Source of the DNA: Variovorax atrisoli 110B
GTDB lineage: Bacteria > Pseudomonadota > Gammaproteobacteria > Burkholderiales > Burkholderiaceae_C
Direction of reading: 5' to 3'
DNA length: 64,000 nt
Assembly: GCF_000382045.1 (NCBI RefSeq)
Contig: NZ_KB907450.1
Location: 1,617,452 to 1,681,451, forward strand
Shown piece after piece: positions 18,850 through 29,196 of this stretch. The position numbers and the translations under genes are program-made. The first letter of the stretch is position 1; every line of letters begins with the position of its first letter. The notes under the pieces are model-generated. The model ran no database searches. It had not been told where the DNA came from and saw only the letters and a list, made by a program, of their open reading frames with translations.

Positions 18850-19691
18850 CGGGTCGGAGGCTCCTTGGGGAGATCGGAGGAAAGACTGGAAGAAAGGCCG
18901 GGGATGGCCGTGGCGCCCGCCTCGCCCACGCGCGGCTTGCGCGGCTGGCCCCGCAGCAGGCGGTCATGCAGCTTCTCCGGCAGGAGATCGAGCAACTTCG
19001 AGAGCCAGCCGATGCGGCGCGGCAGCACGATCTTCTCGCGCCCCGCGGCCACGGCCGCCAGCAGCCGGTGCGCGGCATCGTCGGCTTCGAGCAGCCCCGG
19101 CATCGCGAAGCGGTTGCCGGCGGTGAGCGCGGTGCGGATGTAGCCGGGGCTCACCGTGTGCACCGTGAGCCCCGTCTCGCGAAGCTCTGCGCGCAGGCTT
19201 TCGAGGTAGCGGATCAGCCCGGCCTTGCTCGCGCAGTAGGCGCCGTTGCCCGGCATGCCACGCCAGCCCGCGATGCTGGCCATGCCGACCAGCGCGCCGC
19301 GGCGCTGCGCACGCATCGCGCTCACGAAGGGCTGGAAGGTGGTCGCCGCGCCCAGCAGGTTGATTTCGAGCATGCGGCGGAACACGGCCAGGTCGTCGGC
19401 CTGCGCGGTGTCGTAGCCGCCCGCGACACCGGCATTGGCGACCACCAGATCGGGCACGCCGGCCCTGGCCATCCAGTCGGCGGCCAACGCCTGCATCTGC
19501 GGCCCGTTCGACACGTCGGGGGTATAGACCGCGCAGCGCCCGGGCGCCAGCGCGGCAAGCGCCTCGAGCTTTCCGGCATCGAGCCCCGCCAGCGCGACCT
19601 GCGCGCCGCCTTCGATCAGCTCGCGTGCAAGCGCCTGGCCCAGGCCGCCGCAGGCGCCTGTGAGGACTACGTTGCGAAACTCCAGGGGCAT
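18846..19691 (-). CDS. SDR-family NAD(P)-dependent oxidoreductase
   Basis: 281 residues. Cofactor motif TGACGGLGQALA near residue 10, NAGVAGG near 90, catalytic serine in GMASIAGWRG and YCASKAG (YxxxK) near 155 make a complete classical SDR. A tail rich in Arg/Lys and Ser follows. The ATG at 19691 is chosen since the family fold starts at EFRNVVLTGA and GGAG lies upstream; longer starts would add an unrelated basic stretch. It is the first gene of the SDR-FMO-BASS-epimerase operon. Confidence 0.87.
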   Translation of the reverse strand: MPLEFRNVVLTGACGGLGQALARELIEGGAQVALAGLDAGKLEALAALAPGRCAVYTPDVSNGPQMQALAADWMARAGVPDLVVANAGVAGGYDTAQADDLAVFRRMLEINLLGAATTFQPFVSAMRAQRRGALVGMASIAGWRGMPGNGAYCASKAGLIRYLESLRAELRETGLTVHTVSPGYIRTALTAGNRFAMPGLLEADDAAHRLLAAVAAGREKIVLPRRIGWLSKLLDLLPEKLHDRLLRGQPRKPRVGEAGATAIPGLSSSLSSDLPKEPPTR

Positions 19692-19805
19692 CGGCTCGCG
19701 GACTCCGGGTGGCAAAACCCGGCCACTGTAGCCGCGCATGCGCGCCGCGCCCCCCGGCATTTCCCCTTGCTCAGGCGGCTGCCGAAACGGAGCTTCAGGA
19801 ATGCG

Positions 19806-20855
19806 TCAGGCTTCGGCGCCCTGCGGAAACTCGATCTGGATCTTCACGTCGCCCGCACGGGCAGCAGCAGCTTCCTCGAAGGCCCGCACGCCGTCGGCGA
19901 AGTCGAAGGTGCGCGAGATGAAGGGCTTCACGTCGACCTGGCCCGAGGCGATCAGCGCCAGCGCGCGCGGGAAGATGTTGGCGTAGCGGAACACCGACTC
20001 GATGCGCACCTCCTTCGACTGGATCGCGACGATGTCCATCGGCACCTTGCCGCCGGGCATGCCCACCAGCACGAGGCAGCCGCCGGGGCACAGCAGGTCG
20101 ACGATGCCCTCGAAGGCGCGCGCGCTGCCGCTGGCCTCGAAGACCACGTTGGCGCCCCAGCCGTCGGTCAGCGACTTCACGGCCTCGGCCAGGTTGGTGC
20201 CGCGTACGTCGACGGTCGTCACCGCAGGGTTGCCGTCGAAGAGCGCCAGCTTCTCGGGCACGAGGTCCGCAAGGATCACGCGCGCCGCGCCGCCCGCGAG
20301 CGCAGCCAGCGCCGTCATCGCGCCGATGGTGCCGGCGCCGACGACCACCGCCACGTCGCCCGGCTTCAGCGCAGCCTTCTTCGCGGCCTGAAGGCCGATC
20401 GACAGCGGCTCGACGATCGCGCCCTCGCCGAAGCTCACGTTGTCGGGCAGGCGGAAGGTGAAGGCCGCCGGGTGCACCACGAAGGGCGTGAGGCAGCCGT
20501 GGATGGGCGGCGTGGCCCAGAAGCGCACGGCCGGGTCCAGGTTGTAGATGCCTTCGAGCGTGGCACGCGAATCGGCTGCGGGAATGCCGGGCTCCATGCA
20601 CACGCGGTCGCCGGGCTTGAGGTGCGTGACCTCCGCGCCCACCTCCACCACCGTGCCCGATGCCTCGTGGCCCAGCACCATCGGCTCCTGCACCACGTAC
20701 GGGCCGATGCCACCGTGCTGGTAGTAGTGAACGTCGCTGCCGCATACGCCCACGGTGTGCATGCGGATCTTCACGTCGCGCGACCCCACGTGAAGCGGAA
20801 TGTCGAGCTCGCGCAGCCTGAGCTCGTGAGCCTTTTCCAGAACCAGTGCTTTCAT
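19806..20855 (-). CDS. Zinc-dependent polyol dehydrogenase (xylitol/sorbitol dehydrogenase type)
   Basis: 349 residues, medium-chain dehydrogenase. Catalytic zinc ligands are C38 (GVCGSD), H63-E64 (LGHEASG) and the glutamate in VEPLSIG near 150. The Rossmann motif is [13 protein letters not shown], with an aspartate at the end of the next strand (VILADL) that favours NAD+. The usual four structural-zinc cysteines are missing around residues 85-110 (VCMEPGIP has only one). [12 protein letters not shown] is typical of xylitol/L-iditol dehydrogenases. It is the last gene of a polyol-type ABC importer operon, so it likely oxidises the imported polyol to a ketose. Confidence 0.87.
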   Translation of the reverse strand: MKALVLEKAHELRLRELDIPLHVGSRDVKIRMHTVGVCGSDVHYYQHGGIGPYVVQEPMVLGHEASGTVVEVGAEVTHLKPGDRVCMEPGIPAADSRATLEGIYNLDPAVRFWATPPIHGCLTPFVVHPAAFTFRLPDNVSFGEGAIVEPLSIGLQAAKKAALKPGDVAVVVGAGTIGAMTALAALAGGAARVILADLVPEKLALFDGNPAVTTVDVRGTNLAEAVKSLTDGWGANVVFEASGSARAFEGIVDLLCPGGCLVLVGMPGGKVPMDIVAIQSKEVRIESVFRYANIFPRALALIASGQVDVKPFISRTFDFADGVRAFEEAAAARAGDVKIQIEFPQGAEA

Positions 20856-20903
20856 GTCTTCGAGTCCTTGCAGAAGTGTTGTCGTTGTGCGGTCGATGTG
20901 TCG

Positions 20904-22007
<1,104 letters not shown>

Positions 22008-22042
22008 TTCGTTGTTCCGGGAAAGAGGGATCGCCTCGGGGC

Positions 22043-22888
22043 TCACGCCGCGTCGCGCCTGCGCTTGAACGCGGCGTTGAGGAAGCCGCTTAGCACGCCG
22101 ACCATGAGCAGCGGCGGCAGCGACAGCAGGATGACGGACGCGTTCAGGATGCCCCAGGGCACGTCGCGCCCGAGCTGGCTCAGCTCCGAGGCCACGATGG
22201 GCAGCGTCTTGGCGTCCGAGGTGGTGAGCATCAGCGCGATGAGGAACTCGTTCCACACCAGCACGAAGCCGAAGGCGATGGCACCGATCAGCGAGCGCGC
22301 GGCGATCGGCAGCGACACCCTGAAGAAGATTGCGTAAGGGCCGTAGCCGTCGACGCGGCCGGCCTCCTCCACTTCCCTGGGCACCGCCTTGAAGGCAGGA
22401 ATCGCGAGCCAGATCACGGTGGACAGCGTGAGCAGCGTGTAGGTGACGATCAGCGCGATGCGCGTGTCGTACAGCTCCAGCTGCAGCCAGATCACCATCA
22501 GCGGAATGGCCACCGCCACCGGCGGCAGGAAGCGCATCGAGAGCACGAAGAACTGGATGTCGTCGGCCCGGCGCAGCGGATAGCGCGCGAGCGCATAGGC
22601 CGCGGGCAGCCCGAGCACCGCGCCGGCGATCACCGCCGAGCCCACCACCACGACGGAGTTGACGAGCCCCTGCGCCACCGCCTCGCGGCTGAGCACATAG
22701 ACGTAGTTCTCCAGCGTGGGCGTAAAGAAGAACCTGGGCACCGCCGAGACGATGTCGACCCGGTTCTTGAACGAGTTGAGAAAGGTCCACAGCACCGGTA
22801 CCAGTGCCGACAGCCCGGCCGCGATCAGTACCAGCCGCGCAAGCAGCGTGCCGATGGAGAGCCTGTTCTTCTTCGGGGAAGCGCTCAT
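22043..22888 (-). CDS. Carbohydrate/polyol ABC transporter permease, MalG/SmoG type
   Basis: 281 residues, six membrane helices. The EAA loop EEAGRVDGYGPYAIFFRVSL near residue 180 is complete. Its start codon overlaps the end of the upstream permease gene by four bases, indicating translational coupling. It forms the membrane channel with that MalF-type partner. Confidence 0.88.
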   Translation of the reverse strand: MSASPKKNRLSIGTLLARLVLIAAGLSALVPVLWTFLNSFKNRVDIVSAVPRFFFTPTLENYVYVLSREAVAQGLVNSVVVVGSAVIAGAVLGLPAAYALARYPLRRADDIQFFVLSMRFLPPVAVAIPLMVIWLQLELYDTRIALIVTYTLLTLSTVIWLAIPAFKAVPREVEEAGRVDGYGPYAIFFRVSLPIAARSLIGAIAFGFVLVWNEFLIALMLTTSDAKTLPIVASELSQLGRDVPWGILNASVILLSLPPLLMVGVLSGFLNAAFKRRRDAA

Positions 22889-23769
22889 TTGGGCCGCGTC
22901 CATTTCCAGATGTAGGTGAAGGCCACGGTCGAGGCGACCATCATCAGCACCGCCATGCTCGATGCGTACGAGATGCGGCCCGACTCGATGAAGCCCTGCG
23001 AGAAGGCATACATGTCCAGCGTCTCCGTCGAGATGCCGGGTCCGCCGCGCGTCATCACGTAGATGAGGTCGAAGGCGCGCAGCGACTCCACCATCTTCAC
23101 GAAGCACAGGCTGACCAGCGGCGCCTTGAGCATGGGCAGCGCCACGTAGGCGTAGACCTCCCAGGTCTTCGCGTGGTCCATGCGCGCAGCCTCGAAGGGC
23201 TGCGGCGGCAGGGTCTCGAGCAGCTTGAGCACGATGACGGCGAAGAACAGGCCCCACTGCCACACGTCGACGAAGGCCACGGTGAGCAGCGCTGTGAGCG
23301 GGCTGGCCAGCAGGTCGAGCGGCTCGCCCGTGATCGCCTTGTACGGCCAGGTCAGCAGGCCGAAGAGCGGATGGAAGGCGAACTTCCACACGAAGGCGGC
23401 CGACACGCGCGGCAGCAGCACCGGCACGATGAACAGCATCGACAGCACATTGCGCCAGCGCGCGGTGGTGCACTGGAACATCAGCACGCCCAGCAGCACC
23501 GCGAGGCCCATGGTGGCGCTGACCGTCAGCACCTCCCACACCAGCGACACGCGCACCGAGTTGAGGAAGCGCCGGTCCGAAAAGAGCTGGACGTAGTTCG
23601 ACAGCCAGACCCAGGCCGTGTCGGCCTGACCCAGCTCGCGGTCCTGCAGCGAGATGCCGATGGCGAAAAGGGTGGGCACCAGCGCCAGCACTGCAAGCAC
23701 CAGCAGGCCGGGCCCGATGAAGACGAGAGGGAGCCTCGTCGTCTTCTTTTTCTTCTCCCTGAGCGTCAT
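22885..23769 (-). CDS. Carbohydrate/polyol ABC transporter permease, MalF/SmoF type
   Basis: 294 residues, six membrane helices after a basic N-terminus (REKKKKTTR). The coupling loop EAARMDHAKTWEVYAYVALP near residue 195 is present, with a less typical middle (DHAKTWE). The start codon shares one base with the stop of the binding-protein gene. Confidence 0.88.
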   Translation of the reverse strand: MTLREKKKKTTRLPLVFIGPGLLVLAVLALVPTLFAIGISLQDRELGQADTAWVWLSNYVQLFSDRRFLNSVRVSLVWEVLTVSATMGLAVLLGVLMFQCTTARWRNVLSMLFIVPVLLPRVSAAFVWKFAFHPLFGLLTWPYKAITGEPLDLLASPLTALLTVAFVDVWQWGLFFAVIVLKLLETLPPQPFEAARMDHAKTWEVYAYVALPMLKAPLVSLCFVKMVESLRAFDLIYVMTRGGPGISTETLDMYAFSQGFIESGRISYASSMAVLMMVASTVAFTYIWKWTRPK

Positions 23770-25055
23770 TACTTCTTGCGCCGCGCGACCAGTTGCTTCG
23801 CGTAGCCGTCGAGTTCGTCGAGGCCGGCCTTGATGTCGGTGCGCGATCCGGTGATCAGCTCCTCGAGGATGATCCCCCAGCGGTCACCGAGGTCGGGCCA
23901 GGCCGGGTCCTGCCAGAAGTTCACGGCCGTGACCTTGCCGGTGTCGGCCAGCGCCTTGCCGAGGTCGGCGCCGTAGCGCTTGGCGAACTCGGGACTCGAC
24001 AGCACGCTGGTGCGGTTGAGTTCGCCGAACTGGCCTTCCGCGAGGCGGCGCTGCTCCTGCTGCTTCGAGGTGGCCCATGCGATGAACAGGCCGGCGCACT
24101 TCTTCGCCTCCTCGGTCTTGTTGGCCTTGGCGCCGATGGCCAGGCCGTGGCCGTAGCCGCCGCCGGTCAGAGGCGCGGGCGGCGGCAGGTAGGCGATCTT
24201 GCCGATCACGGTCGACATCTTCGGGTCGAGCGCGTTGCCGGCCAGCGGGGTCGATTCGACCAGCATCGCCACCTTGCCGGCAAGGAAGGCGCCGGTGGAC
24301 TCGTCCCAGCCGCCGGTCTTGGTGCCGGGGGCCGAGTACTTGAACAGGTCGAGATAGGTCTGCGTCGCCTTCACCGCGGCGGCGGAATCGAACACGGGCT
24401 TGTCGCCGTCGAACCACTGGCCGCCGTAGCCGCGGAAGAACGGCATCCAGCGCCACACGTTGGCGCCCGAGCCGCGCTGGCCGCGCAACGCCACGCCGTA
24501 GACGCCATTGGCCGGGTCGTTGAGCTTCTTCGCCGCGGCGACGAACTCGTCAAGCGTGGTCGGCGGCTTGATGCCGGCCTTCTCGAGCAGGTCCTTGCGG
24601 TAGACCAGCAGGTCGCCGCCGCCGGTGAGCGGCGCGAACCAGACCTGGCCGTCGAAGGTGGCGACCTTCTGGCGGCCGGGGTCGAAGTCGGCGTAGTCGT
24701 ACTCGGCGGGGTAGTACTTGGCCAGCGGCACGATCCACTTCGACTGGGCGAACAGCGGCACGTTGGCCTCGTCGACGTAGTACACGTGGTACTTGCCCAC
24801 CGTGGAGGCGTCCGCGCGGGTCTTGGTGCGGCGGTCGTTCTCGTTGAGGTTGTCGATGTTGAACGAGGCGCCTCCGAGGGCCTTGAACTCGTCCTTGTAC
24901 TTCTCGAGCAGGGTCAGCCCGTCGCGGGGCTGGGACAGGACGCGCAGATCCTCCTTGCAGACCTGCTGGGCCTGGGCCGCGCCGGCCCATGCGGCCAGCG
25001 CCGCCAGCAGCATCGCGCAGCGCTTCAGCCGGCACCGGTTTTCTTGAACAGCCAT
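23769..25055 (-). CDS. Extracellular polyol/sugar-binding protein of ABC importer
   Basis: 428 residues with a Sec signal peptide ending AGAAQAQ. GGAGACAAAGCG before the ATG at 25055 settles the start; an open frame continues 73 codons upstream but shows no signal-like N-terminus. The mature protein has the family 1 sugar-binding layout (PTTLDEFVAAAKKLNDP, GKVAMLVESTPLAGN). First gene of a binding protein, permease, permease, ATPase, dehydrogenase operon, the arrangement of SmoEFGK-type sorbitol/mannitol systems. The exact polyol is not fixed. Confidence 0.87.
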   Translation of the reverse strand: MAVQENRCRLKRCAMLLAALAAWAGAAQAQQVCKEDLRVLSQPRDGLTLLEKYKDEFKALGGASFNIDNLNENDRRTKTRADASTVGKYHVYYVDEANVPLFAQSKWIVPLAKYYPAEYDYADFDPGRQKVATFDGQVWFAPLTGGGDLLVYRKDLLEKAGIKPPTTLDEFVAAAKKLNDPANGVYGVALRGQRGSGANVWRWMPFFRGYGGQWFDGDKPVFDSAAAVKATQTYLDLFKYSAPGTKTGGWDESTGAFLAGKVAMLVESTPLAGNALDPKMSTVIGKIAYLPPPAPLTGGGYGHGLAIGAKANKTEEAKKCAGLFIAWATSKQQEQRRLAEGQFGELNRTSVLSSPEFAKRYGADLGKALADTGKVTAVNFWQDPAWPDLGDRWGIILEELITGSRTDIKAGLDELDGYAKQLVARRKK

Positions 25056-25243
25056 CGCTTTGTCTCCTATGAGCCTGTCGTGGATCGCCGGGGAATCACG
25101 GCGCAAACAGGTGGGACGAAGCGTAGGCAGCGGCGTCGCGGCGCCGCGTACACGCGAGCCGGGGCACTGGTATTTTGATGACCAGCCTGCCTGGGGTTTT
25201 GCCGGAGGCAGATTCGTACACGGTGCCGGCCACGCCACGTCGG

Positions 25244-25271
25244 TTGCAAGATAAAACCAGATCGATAGAAT
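25244..25271 (+). promoter_or_regulatory. Candidate sigma-70 promoter
   Basis: TTGCAA (25244-25249), a 16-base spacer and TAGAAT (25266-25271) point rightward toward the hydrolase remnant and the MFS gene. The -10 box matches five of six consensus bases and the -35 four. It lies in the 263-base gap between the polyol binding-protein gene and the remnant; the rest of that gap shows no gene. Confidence 0.45.
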
Positions 25272-25318
25272 CAATTCGGTCTTTTTTTGAAACCAAAATC
25301 GGCATCCCGCCGCACCCC

Positions 25319-25495
25319 ATGACCCACTACCGCACCCTCGCCATCGACGGCCTGAAGATCTTCCATCGCGAGGCAGGCGACCCGGCGCTGCCCAGCCTGC
25401 CCCTGCTGCACGGCGCTCCGGCCTCGTCCTTCATGTACCAGGAGCGGCTCGGGCGACTCGCGCATCGCTTCCACGTCATCGCGCCGAGCGCCTGA
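25319..25495 (+). pseudogene. Remnant of an alpha/beta-hydrolase gene (N-terminal part only)
   Basis: 58 codons matching the start of epoxide hydrolase/haloalkane dehalogenase-like enzymes: YRTLAIDGLKIFHREAGD, the oxyanion-hole segment LLHGAPASSF (HG-x-P) and RFHVIAPS. It stops where the family continues with the D-x-P-G-F-G region and the nucleophile elbow. The catalytic serine or aspartate and histidine are absent, so no activity is expected. The MFS gene begins 11 bases later, so the deletion probably joined the two. Confidence 0.7.
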
Positions 25496-25506
25496 GGAGA
25501 GCCGCC

Positions 25507-26730
25507 GTGGAACTGAACGCCGATGCGGCAAAGGCACGCCCGTGCTCCACGCCGTCGATATCGAACGCGCTGGCGCTCCTGTTCGCCGTCGACTGCGGCC
25601 TGGCGGTAGCCAACGTCTACTACGCCCAGCCGCTGCTGGATACGCTGGCCCACACCTTCGGCATCCGGCCCGCCACGGTCGGCGTGGTCATCACCATCAC
25701 GCAGATCGGCTACGGGCTGGGGCTGCTGCTGGTGGTTCCGCTGGGCGACCTCGTCGACCGGCGCAGGCTGATCGTCGGGCAGTCGCTGCTGTCTGTGGCC
25801 GCGCTGCTGGCCGTGGCGCTGGCGCCGAGCGCTGCGGTGCTGCTGCCGGCCATGGCCGTCATGGGCGTGCTGGCGGTCGTGACGCAGGTGCTGGTCGCCT
25901 ACGCCGCGAGCCTGGCCGCGCCGGGCGAGCGCGGCCGCGTGGTGGGCACCGTCACCAGCGGCATCATCCTCGGCATCCTGCTGGCACGGGCGGTGTCGGG
26001 CACGCTTTCCGACTTCTTCGGCTGGCGCTCGGTCTACCTGGCATCGGCGGCGGCCACGCTGGTGGTCGCCGGCCTGCTGTGGACGGCTCTGCCGGCCAGC
26101 ACGCGGCCCGTGCCGGGCATTGCGTACCCGCAGCTGATCCGCTCGGTCTTCGCCCTTTTCGCGCAGGAGCCGGTGCTGCGCATCCGGGCCGTGCTCGCGA
26201 TGCTGATCTTCATGTCCATCACCATGATGCTGACGCCGATGGTGCTGCCGCTGACCGCACCGCCCTTCTCGCTGTCGCACACGCAGGTGGGGCTCTTCGG
26301 CCTCGCGGGCGCGGCCGGAGCCCTGGGCGCCGCGCGTGCCGGCCGGCAGGCGGATCGTGGCCGCGCGCAGCACACCACCTTCATCGGCCTGAGCGCGATG
26401 CTGCTGTCGTGGGGGCTCATCGCGATGCTGCCGTGGTCGATCTGGGCGATGGTGGCAGGCGTGATCGTCATCGACTTCGGCCTGCAGTCGGTGCACGTGG
26501 CCAACCAGAGCCTGATCTACCGCGTGCGGCCCGAGGCGCAGAGCCGGCTGACGGCCGGGTACATGATCTTCTATTCGATCGGCTCCGCCACCGGATCGAT
26601 GGCTTCGACCATGGTGTACGCCCATGCGGGCTGGAACGGCGTCTGCCTGGCCGGGGCACTCGTCAGCGGCACGGCGCTGCTGTTCTGGGCGCTGACCCGG
26701 CACCTGACGCCGCGAGACACGGCCGCCTGA
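25507..26730 (+). CDS. Major facilitator superfamily transporter (drug/metabolite exporter type)
   Basis: 407 residues, twelve predicted helices. LGDLVDRRRLIVG near residue 80 is the MFS motif A loop between helices 2 and 3. AGGAGAGCCGCC precedes the GTG start at 25507; no in-frame ATG offers the full first helix. It resembles small-molecule/sugar efflux proteins of the YdhP/NepI kind. It probably shares the promoter near 25250 with the hydrolase remnant. It converges on the AraC gene 12 bases away. Confidence 0.82.
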   Translation: MELNADAAKARPCSTPSISNALALLFAVDCGLAVANVYYAQPLLDTLAHTFGIRPATVGVVITITQIGYGLGLLLVVPLGDLVDRRRLIVGQSLLSVAALLAVALAPSAAVLLPAMAVMGVLAVVTQVLVAYAASLAAPGERGRVVGTVTSGIILGILLARAVSGTLSDFFGWRSVYLASAAATLVVAGLLWTALPASTRPVPGIAYPQLIRSVFALFAQEPVLRIRAVLAMLIFMSITMMLTPMVLPLTAPPFSLSHTQVGLFGLAGAAGALGAARAGRQADRGRAQHTTFIGLSAMLLSWGLIAMLPWSIWAMVAGVIVIDFGLQSVHVANQSLIYRVRPEAQSRLTAGYMIFYSIGSATGSMASTMVYAHAGWNGVCLAGALVSGTALLFWALTRHLTPRDTAA

Positions 26731-26742
26731 GGCCGGAATGGC

Positions 26743-27690
26743 TCAGTCCGCGGTGGCGAGCGGCGCGTTGCGCGCGGTGCGCAGCCCGAAGCGGTCCTGC
26801 GCCTGCTGGCGGTAGGCCGAGGGCGTCATGCCCTTGAGCTGCAGGAAGCGGCGGTTGAAGTTGGCGAGGTTCGCGAAGCCCACCTCGTAGCAGATGTCGC
26901 TCACCAGCCGGTCGGACACCTGCAGCATCTCGCAGGCCTTGGCCACGCGCAGCCGCGTGACGAAGTCGGTGAATGTCGCGCCCATGTGCCGGTGGAACCA
27001 GCGCGAGAAGCTGCTTTCGGCCATGTTGGCCACGGCGCACACGGCCGGCAGCGAGAGCTCCTCGGTCAGGTGCCGGTCGAGGTAGTCGAGCACGCGGCGC
27101 ATGCGGGTGTTGGCGCTCGGGTCTTCCCCGGCCGGGTCGGCGGTGCTGGAAATCTGGCGCCAGTCCGGCCAGCGAGCCAGTTCGTGCAGCAACCCGATGA
27201 AGGCCGAGAGCCGCGCCATGCCCTCCTGCTGCTGCACCCGCTGGAAGCGCTCACGCACGAGGTCGCCGATGCCGAAGAACTCGATGCCCAGCTTCGCCCG
27301 TTCGAGCATCGGCAGCACCGCCTCGAGCTCGGGGAAGAGGTCAGCGCCCTTGCGCAGCGGCTCGTCGCGGAAGTGGATGACCATGCTGCGCTCGGCGATG
27401 CCCTCCGGCGGCACGTCGTGCGAGATCCATGTGTGGGGCAGCCGCGCTCCCACCAGCGCGACGTAGCCGGGCTCGAAGCGGCCGATGTGGTCGCCGACGA
27501 AGGCGTCGCCGCTGCTGCGGTTGATGCACTGCAGCTCGTATTCGTCGTGGTAGTGCCAGCAGTCGAAGGGCCACGGCACGCCGTGCTGCAGGCACCGTAC
27601 CGAACTGCCGCCCGCCGGCTCGAAGCCCAGCCGCGGGTCGCGCATCAGTTCGTGCTCGAGTTCGGGTTTTCGCGCCGTGTTGTGCCTCAT
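26743..27690 (-). CDS. AraC-family transcriptional regulator (polyol-operon activator type)
   Basis: 315 residues. A cupin-like sensing domain (HYHDEYELQCI near residue 45, GDHIGRFEPGYVALVG, LPHTWIS) is followed by two helix-turn-helix motifs. The second is in VSDICYEVGFANLANFNRRF, a classic AraC signature. The sensing-domain pattern resembles MtlR-type activators of mannitol/sorbitol operons. The polyol operon starts 1.7 kb away on the same strand with the hydrolase remnant and MFS gene between. Control of that operon is inferred. Confidence 0.87.
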   Translation of the reverse strand: MRHNTARKPELEHELMRDPRLGFEPAGGSSVRCLQHGVPWPFDCWHYHDEYELQCINRSSGDAFVGDHIGRFEPGYVALVGARLPHTWISHDVPPEGIAERSMVIHFRDEPLRKGADLFPELEAVLPMLERAKLGIEFFGIGDLVRERFQRVQQQEGMARLSAFIGLLHELARWPDWRQISSTADPAGEDPSANTRMRRVLDYLDRHLTEELSLPAVCAVANMAESSFSRWFHRHMGATFTDFVTRLRVAKACEMLQVSDRLVSDICYEVGFANLANFNRRFLQLKGMTPSAYRQQAQDRFGLRTARNAPLATAD

Positions 27691-27730
27691 GTTCGACCAG
27701 CCTTCGCGCGCAGGCCGTGCGGCGCAGCCT

Positions 27731-29101
27731 TCAGGCGCCGGCGACCTTCATGCGGTTCACCAGGACCGATCCCGTGGTCTTGGCGCCGAAAGTGTAGGCA
27801 TCGGCCCCGATGGCTTCAATACCCAGCAGCATGTCCTTGAGGTTGCCGGCGATGGTGATCTCCTGCACCGGGAAGGCGATCCTGCCCTTCTCGACCCAGA
27901 AGCCGCTGGCGCCGCGCGAATAGTCGCCGGTCACGTAGTTCACGCCCTGCCCCATCAGCTCGATCACGAAGAGGCCGGTGCCCAGCTTCGTGAGCATGGC
28001 GTCGAGGTCGTCGGTGTGCTTCGTCAGGCGCGAGCTCAGCGTCAGGTTGTGCGAGCCGCCGGCGTTGCCGGTGGTCTTCATGCCCAGCTTGCGTGCCGAG
28101 TAGGTCGAGAGGAAATAGCCTTCGAGGCGGCCGGCGTCGACCACCTTGCGCGCCCGGGTGGTCACGCCCTCGTCGTCGAAGGGGGCGCTGCCCTTGCCGC
28201 GAAGCAGGTGCGGGTCTTCGGCCACGTCGACGTGCGCGGGCAGCACGGGCTTGCCCAGCGAATCGAGCAGGAAGCTGCTCTTGCGGTAGAGCGAACCGCC
28301 GCTCACGGCCTGCACCAGCGAGCCCAGCAGGCCCACGGCCAGCGGCGACTCGAACAGCACCGGGCATTCGACGGTCTTGATCTTGCGCGCCTTCAGGCGG
28401 CTGAGCGCCCGCTCGGCGGCGTAGCGGCCCACGGCCTGCGGACTGGCCAGTTCATCGGCCGAGCGCATGGAGCTGTACCAGGCATCGCGCTGCATGTCGT
28501 CGCCCTTGCCGGCGATCGGCGCCACCGAGATGGAGTGCCGCGAGCTGGCATAGCCGCCGCGGAAGCCGTGCGTGTGGGCGCTGAAGAAGTGGCTCTGCTG
28601 GGCCGAAACGCCCGCGCCCTCGCTGTTGGTGATGCGCTTGTCGGTCGACAACGCGGCCTCTTCGCATTCCAGGGCCAGCTTCGCGGCCTGCTCGCTGGTC
28701 ACGTCCCAGGGGTGGAACAGGTCGAGCTCGGGGTGTTCCTTGGCGATGTCTTCCTCGTCCGGCAGGCCGCTGACGGGGTCTTCGGCCGTGAAACGGGCGA
28801 TGTCGTAGGCTGCCTGGACGGTCTGGGCGATGGCCGCCTCGGAGAAGTCGGAGGTGCTGGCGTTGCCGCGGCGGTGGCCCACGTAGACGGTGACGCCCAG
28901 CGACTTGTCGCGGTTGCGCTCGACGTTCTCGAGCTCGCCCTTGCGCACCGAGACGCTCAGGCCGCAGCCCTCGGAGGCCTCGGCCCCGGCGTCGGTGGCA
29001 CCGAGCTTCTTGGCGTGCGCCAAGGCGGTGTCGACCAGGTTTTCGAAGAAGGAACGGCTGTAGGCGAAGCCGGAATCGGCGCGCGAGGAGGATGTCGTCA
29101 T
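27731..29101 (-). CDS. pmbA: TldE/PmbA-type metalloprotease subunit
   Basis: 456 residues, full length. Family blocks include GLSVSVRKGELENVERNRD near residue 47, AGNAGGSHNLTL and the C-terminal LGIEAIGADAYTFGAKTTG. PmbA (TldE) works with TldD in a heterodimeric peptidase that processes modified peptides and antitoxin CcdA in enterobacteria. PmbA itself lacks the metal-binding HExxxH motif of TldD, and none is seen here. The tldD partner is not in the window. It is divergent from darP, the usual neighbour in beta- and gammaproteobacteria. Confidence 0.92.
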   Translation of the reverse strand: MTTSSSRADSGFAYSRSFFENLVDTALAHAKKLGATDAGAEASEGCGLSVSVRKGELENVERNRDKSLGVTVYVGHRRGNASTSDFSEAAIAQTVQAAYDIARFTAEDPVSGLPDEEDIAKEHPELDLFHPWDVTSEQAAKLALECEEAALSTDKRITNSEGAGVSAQQSHFFSAHTHGFRGGYASSRHSISVAPIAGKGDDMQRDAWYSSMRSADELASPQAVGRYAAERALSRLKARKIKTVECPVLFESPLAVGLLGSLVQAVSGGSLYRKSSFLLDSLGKPVLPAHVDVAEDPHLLRGKGSAPFDDEGVTTRARKVVDAGRLEGYFLSTYSARKLGMKTTGNAGGSHNLTLSSRLTKHTDDLDAMLTKLGTGLFVIELMGQGVNYVTGDYSRGASGFWVEKGRIAFPVQEITIAGNLKDMLLGIEAIGADAYTFGAKTTGSVLVNRMKVAGA

Positions 29102-29196
29102 GTGGTGGCTATGATACTTGCGCCCCCCATTTCCCGTTTTCAGCAGATTCCCGCCGCGCGTTGCAACGCCGCACGGCGCGGCCCAGAATCCATCCC

